Below are positions 48,815 through 61,770 of a stretch of 64,000 nt of DNA, piece by piece. The DNA comes from Datnioides undecimradiatus (lineage: Eukaryota > Chordata > Actinopteri > Lobotiformes > Datnioididae): contig WARS01000052.1 in assembly GCA_008933995.1 (NCBI GenBank), positions 4,774,001 through 4,838,000 on the forward strand, in the 5' to 3' direction. Made by a program: the position numbers and the translations under genes. The notes below the pieces were generated by a model. The model did not search any database and was not told the origin of the DNA. It saw only the letters and a list, made by a program, of their open reading frames with translations. Within the stretch, counting starts at the first letter, position 1. Every line of letters begins with the position of its first letter.

Positions 48815-49091
48815 CAGGGATGGAAGAAGTATATATATCCTTTAAAGTAACGAGTAAGGCCACAGGGCTGAGGTTAAAATTCTGTGCATCTGAATTTAGT
48901 GAAAATGAAAGTGTATATTACCGCTGATTAAAAATACTGTTGCCTAACGTTTTGATAGTTACTGAAGATGAAGATGATTCTACGTTTTATATAAAAATCT
49001 GAAATGTAAAAGTGAATTAAAATATTCAAGCATAGAGTAACTAAGCTGTACTTTTGTACAGTAATTGAGTGACTGGTACTTTCCAAAACTG
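48815..49091 (+). mobile_element. Miniature hAT-type element (CAGTGGTGGAAGAAGT type)
   Basis: The left end CAGGGATGGAAGAAGTA and the right end GGTACTTTCCAAAACTG are imperfect inverted copies of the ends of a common teleost non-autonomous element (CAGTGGTGGAAGAAGT...ACTTTCCACCACTG). The interior keeps family phrases (ATCCTTTAAAGTAACGAGTA, GAAATGTAAAAGTG, ACTAAGCTGTACTTTTGTAC, AGTAATTGAGTGACTGGTAC). The 8 bases before (TTCTAGGG, 48807-48814) and after (CACTAGGG, 49092-49099) agree at 6 of 8 positions, as expected of a decayed 8-bp hAT target duplication. It carries no transposase. Confidence 0.75.
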
Positions 49092-49151
49092 CACTAGGGC
49101 TAGCTGAAATAGATAGTACCATATTTATATTAAACTACCCTTTTCTATATA

Positions 49152-49361
49152 CACTGTTGCCCATAACGTTGGAATAAATATTTTTTTACTCTTCACATGA
49201 AATGACTGTGACAATGTGATTTATTCTTGATAGATAAAGTGCATATCTTCTCAAAACTTATCATTGCACCAGGTTAAAAGTGATTGCTGATGTGTATAAA
49301 TAGGAATAAAAAGAGGAATGTGTCTGAAAACAAAATTATTCCAACTTCATGAGCAACAGTG
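49152..49361. mobile_element. Miniature Tc1/mariner-type element with inverted repeats
   Basis: Left CACTGTTGCCCATAACGTTGGAATAA and right TTATTCCAACTTCATGAGCAACAGTG are inverted repeats of 26 bases with 3 mismatches, enclosing about 210 bp with no coding capacity. The left flank ends in TA, consistent with TA insertion; the right flank reads TGTA, so the TA there has shifted or mutated. I recall this terminal sequence from teleost genomes. It lies only 60 bp from the hAT relic. Confidence 0.82.
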
Positions 49362-52300
49362 TGTATCATGTTCAAGCAAATGTTTGCAAAAATCACATTT
49401 GACTGTAACTGACTGTTCTACTGACTTCAGACAAAACTGACAACAAACAAGTCAGTTTTCCTGGAATCACTAACATGGACATCTATAAATGCTCATATAT
49501 TCAATATGTACATGAAAGTCAGTAAAGAATAATATTAAATAACTACCCAGCACTATCCACAACCCTTCAGTAAAATGATGTTCCCAGGGCACTATGACCC
49601 GTGTTGACAGCAGAAGACGGATGTCCTACAACAGGTCATGGTTATTTGGCAGAGTAATAACGGTGATTCCTCTTGGCAATAAGGGCATACAGAACAAACA
49701 CATGGCAATTTTTTAATATCCCAGACAGCGCAAATAAATCGCCAGACAACACAATTATCTCTTTCTGAACCTTTATGAGTAGGAAATTACAAACAGTAAA
49801 CTGATCCAGAGATGTCTGTACAGCTTCATGGTGAGGGAATAGTGATTCATGGCGTTAGATTTGGTTGTGGGGAGATGAGCCCATAGTAATGAATGAGCCT
49901 TAAGGAGGGCTTGGCCCCCATCATTAATCTTACAAAACTGGGCTACCAAGAAACGCAGAGTCACTCTATTAACACAAAAGAAGACATCCATTTTGTTACG
50001 CTTTGTTGAACTCACCTAAGAAATAAGCTGATTGCTTCAAAGCAATTATACGATTCCAGTGTGCCATTACATGGTCCTCTAGGAGCAAATGAGGATGTGA
50101 AACTACCCTTAAAAAACAAGAAAGATGGATAACAGGCAGAGGACATATCTGATTCAATTAGGATTCAGAGCATTTTCAACCATACCAAGACAGTGAACGA
50201 AAAAGTTATGAAAACCTGGACTAGAGTAAATGGTGGCACTTCTGAATGTTTGACTTGGCACTGAGCTGTTATAGCTGCCAAAGCAATGCTGCTTATGGTT
50301 TATGTCACAAGGCGACTGAAACCACCATCATTACACACCTAAGCTTCCTTTGATGAAACAGCTATCTCAGAAAATGTGTCTTCTTCCTGACACAATGTGC
50401 AGGCTTTTTCAAGTCTCCCCACTCTGAGCATGATGAGAAAACACAGACAAGACTATGACAACTATGAGACAGGAGCATCAGTCGCGTTTTTCCCCTCATT
50501 CGTTTTCATTGATCGGGGCCTGAAAACTTTGAAGACCTTCTGAGGGATTCTCGAGGTGCTGCAGAGGAGGTTTCAGTTTTTGGGAAAGTCTGAATCTCTT
50601 GCATAATTCCCAATCCACTCAGCCAACTGCTATCAGTTTTTCAATCCAGACATTTCAATTTCTCTGTCTAGGATGCAATCCCGTGACAGGTCTTTTGACT
50701 GCGAGGTTCTTTCTAAAATAGCTTTTCCTTTTAACTCATCAAAGGTTTTGATGTCATGAAATCAGTGCGTGAAGTGTTGGAAAATGTTACTTTTCAAATG
50801 TAAAGTAGAGTATCTGAAACTTTGCTGTGGCAATTACAGGCCTAATACAGTGCTCTCTTTATTCAATAGGAGCGTCTGTGAAATACACCTTAAAGTAACT
50901 GTGACAAAAACAATCTTGTTTGGTGGAAACTCTGCTTTAGTGACAAGTCCTTAGATGGCTTCCAGTTATGGCATGGGTAATGTACCATTTGCCAACTGTT
51001 TTACTGTTGCTCATATTGTGTTGCCTATTGCATACATGACAAATTAATCTGACTACATGAGTACAAGTGATGTGAGTACATGATGGAGTGATGTGTGTTG
51101 TTTACAGTAACGCAGCTCATCTGGGTCGATGTCCAGTTCATTTACTGTCACAGCTAAACAGTGGGTATGCGTTCATACCTGGAGCAGGAGAGTGTCCCTT
51201 AAGTTATAAAGTCATTTACTTTTGCTTTTACTTTGTTGGAAATGTGTAATTAGAGTCCCACAGGATGACTTCTGTCCTGCGTTAACCAAGCAGCCGCCTC
51301 CATTCAACATGCTAGTTTTGCATTAGCGAGAGCCTCAGGTGGCTAGACAGCTGTCAGACAGCTACTCTGTGACGTGCAGCGAGATGCATCTGTCTCATAG
51401 TTGTTGTGGCAGCTCTACTTATGAGCTCCAAATCCAATAAAGTTGAAACTGAAGTCTTAGTAACGGCATTGTTACTTGAGGCAGAACAAGTTTGGATGGC
51501 GCGCTAAATTGATATTAAAATAATATATTAAAAAGTTAAGTCTCTGTTCTGCTGGTTAGTGGATTAAATGAAATATCTTAATGAATTAGATGATGAAAAA
51601 TTCTTACGTGGCAGAAAAACCTTTCTTTTAACATGAATAATTCTGTGATGATTTACACCTTCTCTGGCTATGTTGTAACACATAGAGCACACAATGAGTG
51701 CGAAAAAATTTTTTTAAAATCAGTTAGATTATTAACAGTCAGATTATTAACAGTCATTAATCAATAATCAGAAGTTACAAATAAAGAAACGCTTGTCTAA
51801 AACAGTTCTAGTACAGTGATAGGTGGTCCTTTAGCTCAAAGCAAGATACCTTTAACTAGCTTAACGTAGTCAGTTGTAGTCAGTTGTCATTTAGCTTCTT
51901 AAAATTTTTAAATATACTGCAGTAGTACAGTAGCCATTTAGATTACAACATGGACAGAAAGAACATATTTCAGCTTTATAATTAATAACCACTAAATCAC
52001 ATTATTAGCGCGTGTGAAAACACTAACATGTAATTGCTGTATTTAGTAAATAAAATGTAATGTCTTTTATATTAATTCAAACATTTCTGTTATAAAGTAG
52101 TAAATGTACTTTTTTCATTTTTCAAGTATAATCCGATTGTTGTAAATAATGATTCTGCTGTGCTGAGGCCCTGATGTCTGACTTATCAAACCAACATCCC
52201 AAGTCAGTTGTTTGTGTGACTGATAATGCTTGGCAGTTATCTCTAACATATTATATTGTGAACGGGCTGAATTAATGATAGTAAGCATGGTGAGTCTGAT

Positions 52301-52375
52301 GCACTGAGACATCAACAAGGATAGTCAACATTTTGTTTTCTTCAATAAATCCCTTGATCATTTTTCTGTAATTAC
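49362..52375. other. Non-coding stretch with two small tandem duplications
   Basis: AGATTATTAACAGTC is present twice head to tail at 51726-51755, and GTAGTCAGTT twice at 51866-51885. No gene or recognised repeat family. 50470-50720 is slightly GC-richer without further features. Confidence 0.5.
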
Positions 52376-52379
52376 TGTT

Positions 52380-52785
52380 TCACCACACTGGATAATTGCT
52401 TGATTCTAATTCATTTCTAAGCATCCCAGCTTCAGCGCCTTCACTTTTCATTTTTCCCCTAACCAGAGCTACAGTGCATCTGTCACTAGTTTTGTTTTAG
52501 TCCACTTGGTCCGCACTAGGGACTGACAGTGAATTACGGTGGAGAGAGAAGAGCTCAGGGTGGAAATTGGTACAATTACGTTCATCTTTTTAGAGGATGC
52601 CTCAGTGAAAGGTGCTCCCTGCGGAATTAATCACCCTTGTGTTTGAGCATCTTACCTGTTTAATAAACAATTTAATCGCTTCTTCCCAAGGTTCAACACT
52701 CCTAAAAAGATACGAGCGGTTGATTTTTATTAACACACTGTGCTTCCATTAAAGGCCAATTAGAAGTCATGAATCAGTCGTGCAC
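52380..52785. promoter_or_regulatory. Candidate conserved non-coding block (unverified)
   Basis: Repeat-free, with GCGGAATTAATCACC near 52621, CAATTTAATCGC near 52668, GGCCAATTAGAAG near 52754 and retained CpGs (GATACGAGCGG). A TG microsatellite sits at its right edge. Confidence 0.33.
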
Positions 52786-52786
52786 T

Positions 52787-52800
52787 TGTGTGTGTGTGTG
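52787..52800. repeat. (TG)7 microsatellite
   Basis: TG dinucleotide run. Confidence 0.85.
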
Positions 52801-53800
52801 CCTGCTGTAATTCATTTGTTGTAAACAAAATGAGATAGGGCCATTGAGAGTAACTCAACATAGCTTCACCCGGATTAGCAGTATTATTTATAACAATAAC
52901 AGACGTGTAAGAATAAGGTGCTGCTGCCCAACTATCATATGTTACATCAATGGTACCAATAAAATGCTGATCTTGTATTTATATATTTGTTCAGTTGCTG
53001 CTGTTTATGTGCCTCACAAACTATTTATCCTCAAGTGACTTGAAAGGCTTAACATTCAAACCAGGAACCGCGTTTAAAAAAGAGCCCTTCTCAAGGTCAA
53101 TGGCACACTTACAACAAGCCTAATTGAGAATTTGATCTAGTCGCTCTAGGGGGTGGACAAAGTGCTGCTGTGAATGTTAAAGATGAGCTATCAGGATTTG
53201 ATCAGAAGTAATCAAAATGCTGGCCTACTTTTAGGTCACTTCCTTCTTTACCACCAAACTGTGCAGTAGGCATGCTTCTCTGGAGCATTTGTATTCTCTG
53301 CAACTGCCAGACTTCCTTAAGCACAGCAAACACACAGAGAGCTCCTGGTATATCAGCAGAGATAGATATAAATCGCAAAATATATTCTCAGACATCTGGA
53401 CAGTGGAGCAATAGTATAGCAACCCTATGGCCGATATCCTCCTCACAGCCCGGGGGGAATAGCAGCATGCCATGATCTTTACATGTGTGACTGCAAATCA
53501 AACAGCACAGAAAGATTTTCAACACATTCGCACTAATGGAGTTCGTGTGAACCTCTGAAATAAAAAAGAAAACTAGAAAGCAATCCAAAGTAGCTCAGTC
53601 AAACACAAAACACACATCATACATTTTGCATCATACACACAAGTTTGAAGAAAAAAAAAATCTAAAATGATATCTACCAATATCAGATCTCAGCCTCAGC
53701 TATGTGGCTTTAAAATGAGTGCGCACCCACACTCAATCAACAGCATCAACTGTATGTTACATAAGGCCAAAATGCTGCAGATATATGGGTGATTCTGTGA
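52801..53800. other. Non-coding stretch, no gene supported
   Basis: Opposite-strand open frames overlap at 53231-53588 with no domain. No recognised repeat. Confidence 0.5.
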
Positions 53801-54303
53801 GGCTGTGCTTTGAGCTAAAGGTTAATGTTAGCATGCTAACACGCACACAACGACATTGCTGAGATGCTCACGTTAAGCATAAAACCCAAGTTCACCATTT
53901 CACGTTAGTATGTCAACATGCGAACATTAACTAATCAGCACTAAACAATCGGTAAAGCTGAGGCCAGTGACAATGTTGTTTCTTTTGCAGGTCATAAACC
54001 AAAGTATAGGATATGTATAAACCTCCATCTGATAATGTTTACATGGTAAGTTAAGAGATCACCGAAGTAATGACAGTTCCTCCAACTTAGAAACCTGCAT
54101 TACCAAATGTAATACCCTGTCCATCTGTTACTTAACTCACAACCACAAATGTAAAACTCACGGTGGCATTAGGAGAAAAGTCATGGGAATATCAAAACAA
54201 GAGGGATCCATCCACTGGGGACCATTCATTTCTATTCATGGCAATCCATCCCTCCCTTACCAAGATGTTTCAGTCAAAAAGTGGTGGACCGAAAGACCAA
54301 ACA
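53801..54303 (+). repeat. Teleost interspersed repeat, TTAGCATGCTAAC family, copy 1
   Basis: Landmarks of a very common teleost repeat occur in order: GGCTGTGCTTTGAGCTAAAG at 53801-53820, GTTAGCATGCTAAC near 53827, CAGCACTAAACAATCGGTAA, GCTGAGGCCAGTGACAATGT, TTTTGCAGGTCATAAACCAA, then CTCACGGTGGCATTAGGAG, TCATGGCAATCCATCC, and GTGGTGGACCGAAAGACC at the end. About 500 bp is preserved, more than in the copy at 46545. I know the consensus but not a reliable class. Confidence 0.78.
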
Positions 54304-55085
54304 ACAGACTTTATTAACCCTTGAAACATGTTGAATAGAGTGTCTGAAAAAAAAAAGCACTGCCTTTATTTGATCACAATTTATGAGTAAAGAAGTTTTG
54401 AGGAAATTCATTATATTTCAAGCAATTGTAAACTTTAAACAACAAGTATGACACAAACTGAATACTGTAACTCATTCTTCATAATACTATGTTGCAGGCA
54501 TGCTCTGCAGGATTTCACATACAGGAGCGTGCTGGGATTATAGGAGCCATATGAGAGCAATGATACGGCAGAGTAAAGCTCTTGGTGAAAGACAGCTTGT
54601 TTTCAGGGAAACAAACTTTCTGCAGAGAATAATGCTCCTCTGTTCTGATTAAAGGCAGACACCATTGAATATTTCATTGCAGCTTCAAAATGAACTTGTG
54701 CTGTGAGTGGCTTTGATGTAAACTTGCCGTTTCAACCAGTGGTGGCTTGTTTGACAGGCAGCAGTCACACAGAGACGAAAACAGCCCAAAGTTGAGCAGG
54801 AGAAATGTGCCCCCCTTCTACAAGCTGGCAGAGTGGTAATGATTAGCTCTCTAGCAGGATTCTCCTAAGGCAAGTGATTACGACACGCTCTGCAAACTAT
54901 GACACCTCTTACCTGGAGCCCAAACAAAGACAGCATCCCAAAATATTTCTAGAGCACTGCTAAGAACAGTTTGAGCTCAAATGTTGTTTTTGCCTTCTCC
55001 CTGCAAGAGTCTGCGTTTATTATTCACACTGTGGACTTCGGGGTGGAAATTGGTTTTGCTAATGAAAATTACTTCCTGTGAAAAC
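54304..55085. other. Non-coding stretch, no gene supported
   Basis: No gene. 54640-54960 is repeat-free and might be regulatory (CATTGAATATTTCATTGCAGC near 54663), without strong evidence. Confidence 0.4.
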
Positions 55086-55089
55086 AAAT

Positions 55090-55565
55090 GAACTGTAAAT
55101 GCCAGCCACAAGAGTTGCATACCTGTTTTTTTTCCGCGTGGTGCTTGAGTTGGATGAGAGCTGTTGAGCATGAATCATTTTTCTCAGTGTTTCGCTCTGT
55201 TTTGCCCCTTACCCGGGTTGTGAGCAGCGCTAAGCCTCCATGAGAGGAATAACCTGAAATGGAGGAACACTTCAATGTCGCCCTTTCCCCCCTCTCCTCC
55301 ACGAGTGATTATACAATTGATTTTTTTTTCCACCAGTGGTTCCTGCTATAGGAGCAGTAATAACAATTTATCTTGGCTCCTTGTTCCATTACAGCAGAGC
55401 TGCAGCGAAACCAGAGGAAAAGTGCTGTGTTTTATGATTTATGGAGGCTATTTGACCTGTGCTTATTAGAGGGATCTACCGAACGTGATGCCGACTTCGG
55501 AAATAGACTATGAGCTTTGCTCTGTGATGGGAGTGTGAACATGGCTTTCGGGTAAGATGGAACGG
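55090..55565. promoter_or_regulatory. Candidate conserved non-coding block (unverified)
   Basis: Repeat-free, GC-richer sequence with preserved CpGs (TTTTCCGCGTGG near 55131, TTACCCGGGTTG near 55209, TACCGAACGTGATGCCGAC near 55479) and AACAATTTATC near 55363. Opposite-strand open frames (55302 to 55069 and 55275-55469) overlap slightly and show no domain. Confidence 0.33.
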
Positions 55566-57165
55566 GTGTCCCAGCTGATTGAAAAACAAACATGACCCAG
55601 TCTGAACACTGATGTTTAAATATATATCAGCTGTGCCGCCACATTTCTACCCTCTACTTGTTACGGTCTGATCTAATCTAATTTAGAGGTCAAAAAGAAG
55701 CAAATCTCAGCTTTAATCCCTCTTACTGTCAGTCCCAAAAGTGCCTGAGAATATAAGTTTTTCAGCAGCACGACTGAATCACACATTACAGCCTCAGTTG
55801 TCTGGTATAATTTGGCATGGATAGAGATAAGTAGGTGAGATCCTTATCATCATGTGTCCTTACCTTGGTCCTAGTTTTTGTTAGATTGATGCCTGAGGGA
55901 AACCGCCATGGCTCTAAGGAGCCCCTGGTTGTTCCTCTTTGACTGGCGTTTATGGAGCCGTTTAAGCATGGCCGCTACCTTCCTGCCTCCCTCCACCAAA
56001 TCCAGGTCTCTCTCCTGTGGCTAGTGATAATATTTAACTACTGACCTTATCTTCACTCCCCCACATCTCCTCTCTGCCAGCAAACGCAGAGCATGTTAAT
56101 GTCTGACACAGCTCTACATGTAGCATGCTAATCCATCTGTGGCCTGGCTGATTAAAGATGAATATCGGTGGGATGGTAAACACAGGCATGCCCCAGGCAG
56201 CTTCACCGATGACTACATCTGCACAGGACCATGTAAACGGTTACACTCCAACCAGCATATAATATTACAGATCTTGGGTCTAGATGAATAAATCAAGGGT
56301 CCCTACTTCATAGCAAGCAAACAAACTGCAAACTTTGATTGTCAAATACGTAAACCACAACACTCTCCTGTTTTCATGAACTATTTGGCACAAAGAAAGC
56401 CTCATTCCCACCCCTCTATATCCACTACAAATTAACTCAATGTTTATAATGATTGAAGTTTTGCTAATTTCACACCCAACTGAGTTACCACTGAAATAAA
56501 TACATTTTTAAAAAGCGGTTAAATAAAGCAAGATAGATTCAAGATAGAATCACAGGGCTGAAATTATTTTTGCGCTAAATGGCTCAAGTTGTCGTTTGGC
56601 GAATGAGATGTTCAATGGGACAGAGCAATATAGGAGCATTGCAAAGTGTCTGTTAAATTAAATAAACTCTCAAATACATATCAGTTATGTGACAGTCAAT
56701 TTAAAAAAAATGTGAGCCATAAATCATTCTTTTATTCACTTTAATCCAATAGGGACATGCACTATGAATATATAATCTGAGCAATCCATTACAGTAAGCT
56801 GGTAAATACAGAGATAAGCACAACCCTTACACCTAAATATTATGATCATATACGTAAAAAAAAATGTATTAATGATTTTTTCTTTTGCACATAATTGAGA
56901 CCAGGCCCAATTAAAAAGTGTAAAGGTTTTCTTTACAGTAACAGCAGCCCAGGGCAGAATAAAATCTACTTTTATTACATCACATAGAGGAATGGGGATG
57001 ATTTAATGTTACTTTGGACTGAAATCTCCTCGTTGTCAAAGACTCAAATATCTGCACTTGCACACTCCATGTAAAGGTTTGCACAGAGAGATGTGCATGT
57101 TTCTCTTGTTTTCTGGATAAAATAATCTATGTATTAGGCCCCACTGATATTAAACTGCCCTTTTA
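55566..57165. other. Non-coding stretch, no gene supported
   Basis: 55880-56200 is GC-richer with CpGs and could be part of a regulatory block. 56280-57160 is AT-rich and plain. No gene or recognised repeat. Confidence 0.42.
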
Positions 57166-57169
57166 TTAT

Positions 57170-57530
57170 TCACTTGAAACAGTATTCCCACGTTGGCGAG
57201 ATAAATGTTTAATGAGTTTGTAAAAATGTAGCCAGATTTAATTACAGAAACCTTTACCTTCATGATAAGTGAATGGGGTTTTTTTTAAGGGAGAAGTGTT
57301 ATATCTTTGTCTAGTAAACCACTGTATTTGTTTCCCGAGTCCCCATAGCTTTCTTTACATGCTGTTACAAATGTCTTCTCCGGCAGACAAAGATAGAATA
57401 TGTGCCGCCTTCAGCTGATCGATAGTGGACCACCTGAGAGTTGTGCCCTTTTTCTGTGGGCAGAGTTGTCACCATTAGCTGGATGAGGAGCGCAAGGTTG
57501 GAAAAAGAATGATAATGCTGGTTGACAAGC
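57170..57530. promoter_or_regulatory. Candidate conserved non-coding element (unverified)
   Basis: Repeat-free, with CCACGTTGGCGAG near 57189, GATTTAATTACAG near 57234 and CACCATTAGCTGG near 57470. CpGs are preserved near 57380-57430 (TCTTCTCCGGCAG, TGTGCCGCC). Confidence 0.28.
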
Positions 57531-60135
57531 TCCACAAAATACCTTTGAAAACAACAGAGGAGTGTGAAAACTGAACAATTCTGTGAGAGTGATGATTTAC
57601 TTTACTTTATAAATATCATCAGAAGCAATCATTATCTCTGTAGTGCCAGGAGGGAGAGCACAGTGCTCTGCTGGCATCATATCAGGTGTAGTTCTCTTCT
57701 CAGACAAGCCATGGGGCGGCTAGACAGGAGAACCACAGACCTACTCAGCTAGACTACTAATGAATCTGGGGAGTTGTTTGCCATCACCCATGTGACTGGA
57801 TTTGGCTCACGCCATCATCTTCCCCAACCAAACATAATACTTTGCACTATAGAAACCAACACACTTTGTCAAGCAAGCAACCTTTCCTCACAGAGAAGGC
57901 ACAATAGCCAGTAATTGAACCTGGGAAGCAAACATTTTGAATTATGCACCTAATAAGATTAATACTATTTCTTAAACACTGCACTTTATTGATGTGAAAT
58001 TGTTTCTAAGATGTTAAAGCAAGGAAGATACACCACGGGCATGATTCGTGCTGAATAAATAAATATGTTTGCGTAAATAGTATTAGACATTTGCACTCTT
58101 TGCTGAGTCTGTCAAGGGTAGTTTACTCATCTTGCATTCAAGGGGAAAACATTTTGACTGACATCTCAAAGCAGACAGATGCTGCAGTTCGGGAATTCTT
58201 CCAAGGGAATGTGAAAAAGGCTCTTCAGCACCAATTACCATTGCTGATTTACAGAATTACACAATGGTGATAAAATCCCTCCCCTATCACTAGGGCTTTT
58301 TAGTTTCAATGTTTACTTTAATGAAACAAAAATCAGTGAATGTGACTGCTATTTTGAACAGAAGACTTGTGCAAAAATCCAGATCTCTGTAGTTACACCT
58401 TTTATGTTGCAATGCATGACACTTTTACTAAGGCGGTGCACGATCCACATTTTATTTGTGTTCTCTGTTACAAGTATAATTTCTGACAAACGCTTATCTC
58501 AAGAGAACCATGTTTTCTGTGAACTACACCTTGCAGCAAGCAACAATAACATTTCAGCGTGTGAGATCTAAGATACAGTTAAAAGGGTGGTTTAAATCTG
58601 TGTTATTATTTGGTAAAAATATGTTGCAAAAATGAAAAAGAGGAGTTTTGTTGTATACAGTGTCTACTTTTCTTTTATTGGCATCGTATAGAATAACCTC
58701 AGTGGCAATGGTGGCCAAAGCTCAGTGGCATTGCCTCCTGGCATTGCAATGTAAATATTAGAGACACTGGTCCACTGTTTCTACTCTATGTCCAGTAACA
58801 CTAGGGACATTTCTTTCAGGAAAAAAATGGAAAAGGTAACGAGGAACTTTATTAATGCCAACTATGTATTATAAACTGAGCACAGCTGTCCCATTCATCA
58901 GGTTTTTAACATTACAGCCACATATCAGCCACAAGATAGCTGAAAATAGTAATTTTTCATTCCTGTAGATAGGGACGTATCAGCCAGGTGAGAGGGGTGT
59001 ATTGTATTCAGCTTTATTTATGTGTCATGGACACTGCACATTAATCAACATTAGAATATAAATGGGCCAGGGTTACACGATATTTGTTCATTTTCATCAT
59101 CAGCTTCTTTCCAGAATGTTAAAATGCCCTGCATCTGCAAAGGTGAACAGTTTCACATATTAATTGCCGTAAACTGAGCAGACAGGAATGCAGTGTTTGA
59201 CTCAAAGGCACGTCAAGTAAGCAATATAAGAAACCTTCACTTTTTAATTAAACTGGTGGTTTAACTCAAGTTATACTTCTGCATTTGTTCCCTGCTAACC
59301 CAGGGCCAGCTCTTCTTTACTACTTGTGGCAGTGCATGGCTCCTGCAACATTATAGCTTTCCAAGGGGAGTGAATTTTGGTTTTGGATGTCAGTACTGGT
59401 AATTTGGTACAGAATCTGTGTAGGCAGGCACTTAAAAATGCTCAGTTCAATTCCAAAAGCTACACAGACAGCTTAACAGCAAGGGGACTGACTTTGTTAG
59501 CCGTCACTTAGTTCCATCTGTGACTTGAGCAATCTGTATAGGCTTAATGACTCTGTGTTGTGATTAAAATCACAGGCTAAGATACGTGTTGCTGTGTTTT
59601 TTCACAGTTGGTTCTTTTGTCATCACCACAACTAGACCCCTGAAAAAGAGACAGATAACAGCAAACTGACCCCACTCCTTTTTTGTAAGTGTTACAATCA
59701 CAGCCGAGAAACTTAGCTTGCCTAGCTTGCTACTTTCAACTCATGAAAAATACATTTGACAGCATGACTGGTCCTCCCAGTGGTTGAATGATGAAAACAG
59801 TTGATAGCCAAGGTTTCATGTAAAAGGGTGAAACATGTCTTGTGTTGACGTGAATAGGTCATACAGGGCCATGACTTCCTTCAGTCAGTAGCACACCACA
59901 GAAGTTTACAGCACGTCTCTTAGCAACGCTAGCTGTAAGATGTCCATCAGTAGTTGCTATGAGAAACACCCTCCCCAAGACATTGAAGCTTAGATACTAT
60001 TTTTTCACAAATATGTCCAAAAAGTTTTATTTTCTTAGGAAAATTGAAAAAAAAAGCACAGTAGTTGGAGCAAAACTTTGGTTTATACTTACTCAAATAA
60101 AGTACAGAGAACTCAAATTAGGCCAACTTTAAATG
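57531..60135. other. Non-coding stretch, no gene supported
   Basis: No gene. Around 59000-59160 phrases such as TATTCAGCTTTATTTATGTG and ATTAATCAACATTAG recall teleost repeats but are too weak to call. Confidence 0.45.
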
Positions 60136-60139
60136 ATCT

Positions 60140-60560
60140 TGTTTGAAATAGATAAGATGTTCCCTGATGAGGGTGGCTTTGTGGCTGCTTGTTTCTCCAC
60201 TTTCAACTTCCCCTCCACTATGTGCTCTACATTAATCTAAGAGCAGCCACCCTCCAGATACCAGCTGGCATCTGCAACATGCCCTTCTGTTGGTTCTGGC
60301 AACCAAACCAGCAGATTTTTGCTGTTAATTAGCCTCTCCACCGCTAGGCCAATGACCAGCATCCATGGCACGGCATTTACGCACTCAATAGTGCAAGATC
60401 ACACTGGTCCAATTTCATTTTATCTTTCAGACCTTCACTTGCCCCCAACACACACGTCAAAACCACCAGATGCCAATATCTTCAGCCTCAGTTTGGGCAA
60501 AGAGGAAGGGGAGTAGCACATTAGCATAAATCGGGATTACTATGCATGACTGTCACTTCA
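60140..60560. promoter_or_regulatory. Candidate conserved non-coding element (unverified)
   Basis: Repeat-free, with CTGTTAATTAGCC near 60322, GGCCAATGACC near 60347 and CTACATTAATCTAAG near 60228. A short plus-strand open frame (60319-60516) has no splice context. Confidence 0.28.
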
Positions 60561-61084
60561 AAGATAATCAAACAAATTAGAAAATTCTTCAAGTGTTCAC
60601 GAATGTTGGAATGAGTCAGAGATAATCCACTTTGCTTTGACTTATTTATTTTTTTGTTTTTTCGCCAGTCAAGAGCATTTCACATGCTTATGTAACATCA
60701 AGCCGGGTACTGATACAGGGCAGCAGCTGCAAGATGCACAAGGACAGGAAAAAAAATATAATGAGGAGGGAGCAACGGGGGACAAAGAGAAAAGGGGGAC
60801 ACAGACAAAAGTCTAGACAAGGTAATGGATATGGTCAAAAAGCCAATAATCAATATACTCCCACTGCCCAGTGATCATTATTAGCACCTCTGGATAGGCC
60901 TGTGACACATAGTTTCTGAAACTGGCTGATGATGAAGAAGGAGGCGAATTCAGATGCCTTGTCCTGAATCCATTGGCTATTTGATCAGTAGGTACAACTG
61001 GTCAAACTAAATGCCAACTAGTGACAGAAGTCTTTTTCTGCAAAATGTAAAAATAAACATTAAAAATACCAAATTTCCACTGTT
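60561..61084. other. Non-coding stretch, nothing recognised
   Basis: Contains purine-rich sequence at 60735-60800 (GGGAGCAACGGGGGACAAAG). No gene. Confidence 0.5.
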
Positions 61085-61318
61085 TCCATGCTCTTACATA
61101 TGATGATTTGGTGCCTTTGTTATTTCATATTATGAAATCTTAAATATTTTGGGATTTTGGGCTGTTGTTAGATGACATAAACAACTAAAAGATCTCACCA
61201 TATCTGGGAAATTGTGATGAGCATTTGTTTTTTTATCTTTTCTAAAACTTTTATACACCAATCAGTCATCCAATGAATCTGAAAAATGATCAATAAAAAA
61301 AAATTAAGAACTAATCCA
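61085..61318 (-). repeat. Teleost interspersed repeat, AGGGCTGCAACTAA family, copy 3 (inverted)
   Basis: Read on the plus strand, the reverse-complement landmarks occur in order: TTGTTATTTCATATTATG, TTTTGGGATTTTGGGCTGTT at 61148-61167, GATCTCACCATATCTGGGAA then ATTGTGATGAGCATTTG near 61210, ACTTTTATACACCAATCAGT near 61247, and GAAAAATGATCAATAA at the end. The orientation is opposite to the other three copies. Confidence 0.65.
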
Positions 61319-61369
61319 TTACAGGCAGCGGAAGCCTGGAGATCAGAGAGAAGACGAGAGGCCTCTCCA

Positions 61370-61770
61370 TTATTATTTCTAGCTGGTAAAATAACTGGGC
61401 AGGAGAGGTTATTGCTGATCCCTTAATCAATAGTGGTTAACTGCTTGCCCCACTGCCCCAATAAAGCTGCTCGCTCTACTGTACAGTGCTGGAATTTCTG
61501 TAGGTTCACAAGAGCGTTTAAAAGCTAAACCTTCTGTAACAACTTCCCCAGGGCTGTTACTGTAGTCAACTTGCCCAATTAAATGTTTACTGTATATGAA
61601 AATGGAGAGCTAAAACTTAGAACCCCACCCCCACCACACTGTAAACTAATGGCATCATATCTGACAGCCCTGGGCCTCATCAAGCAGCCATAAAGTTTAA
61701 TAAAGCACAATGAAATGTGATTTTCACACGGTGCCATTCATTTCCATAAGCCCTGCCTTTACTACCCTCC
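61370..61770. promoter_or_regulatory. Candidate conserved non-coding element (unverified)
   Basis: Repeat-free, with CCTTAATCAATAGTGG near 61420, TGCCCAATTAAATG near 61573 and GTTTAATAAAGC near 61696. It begins about 50 bp after a repeat relic. Confidence 0.28.
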
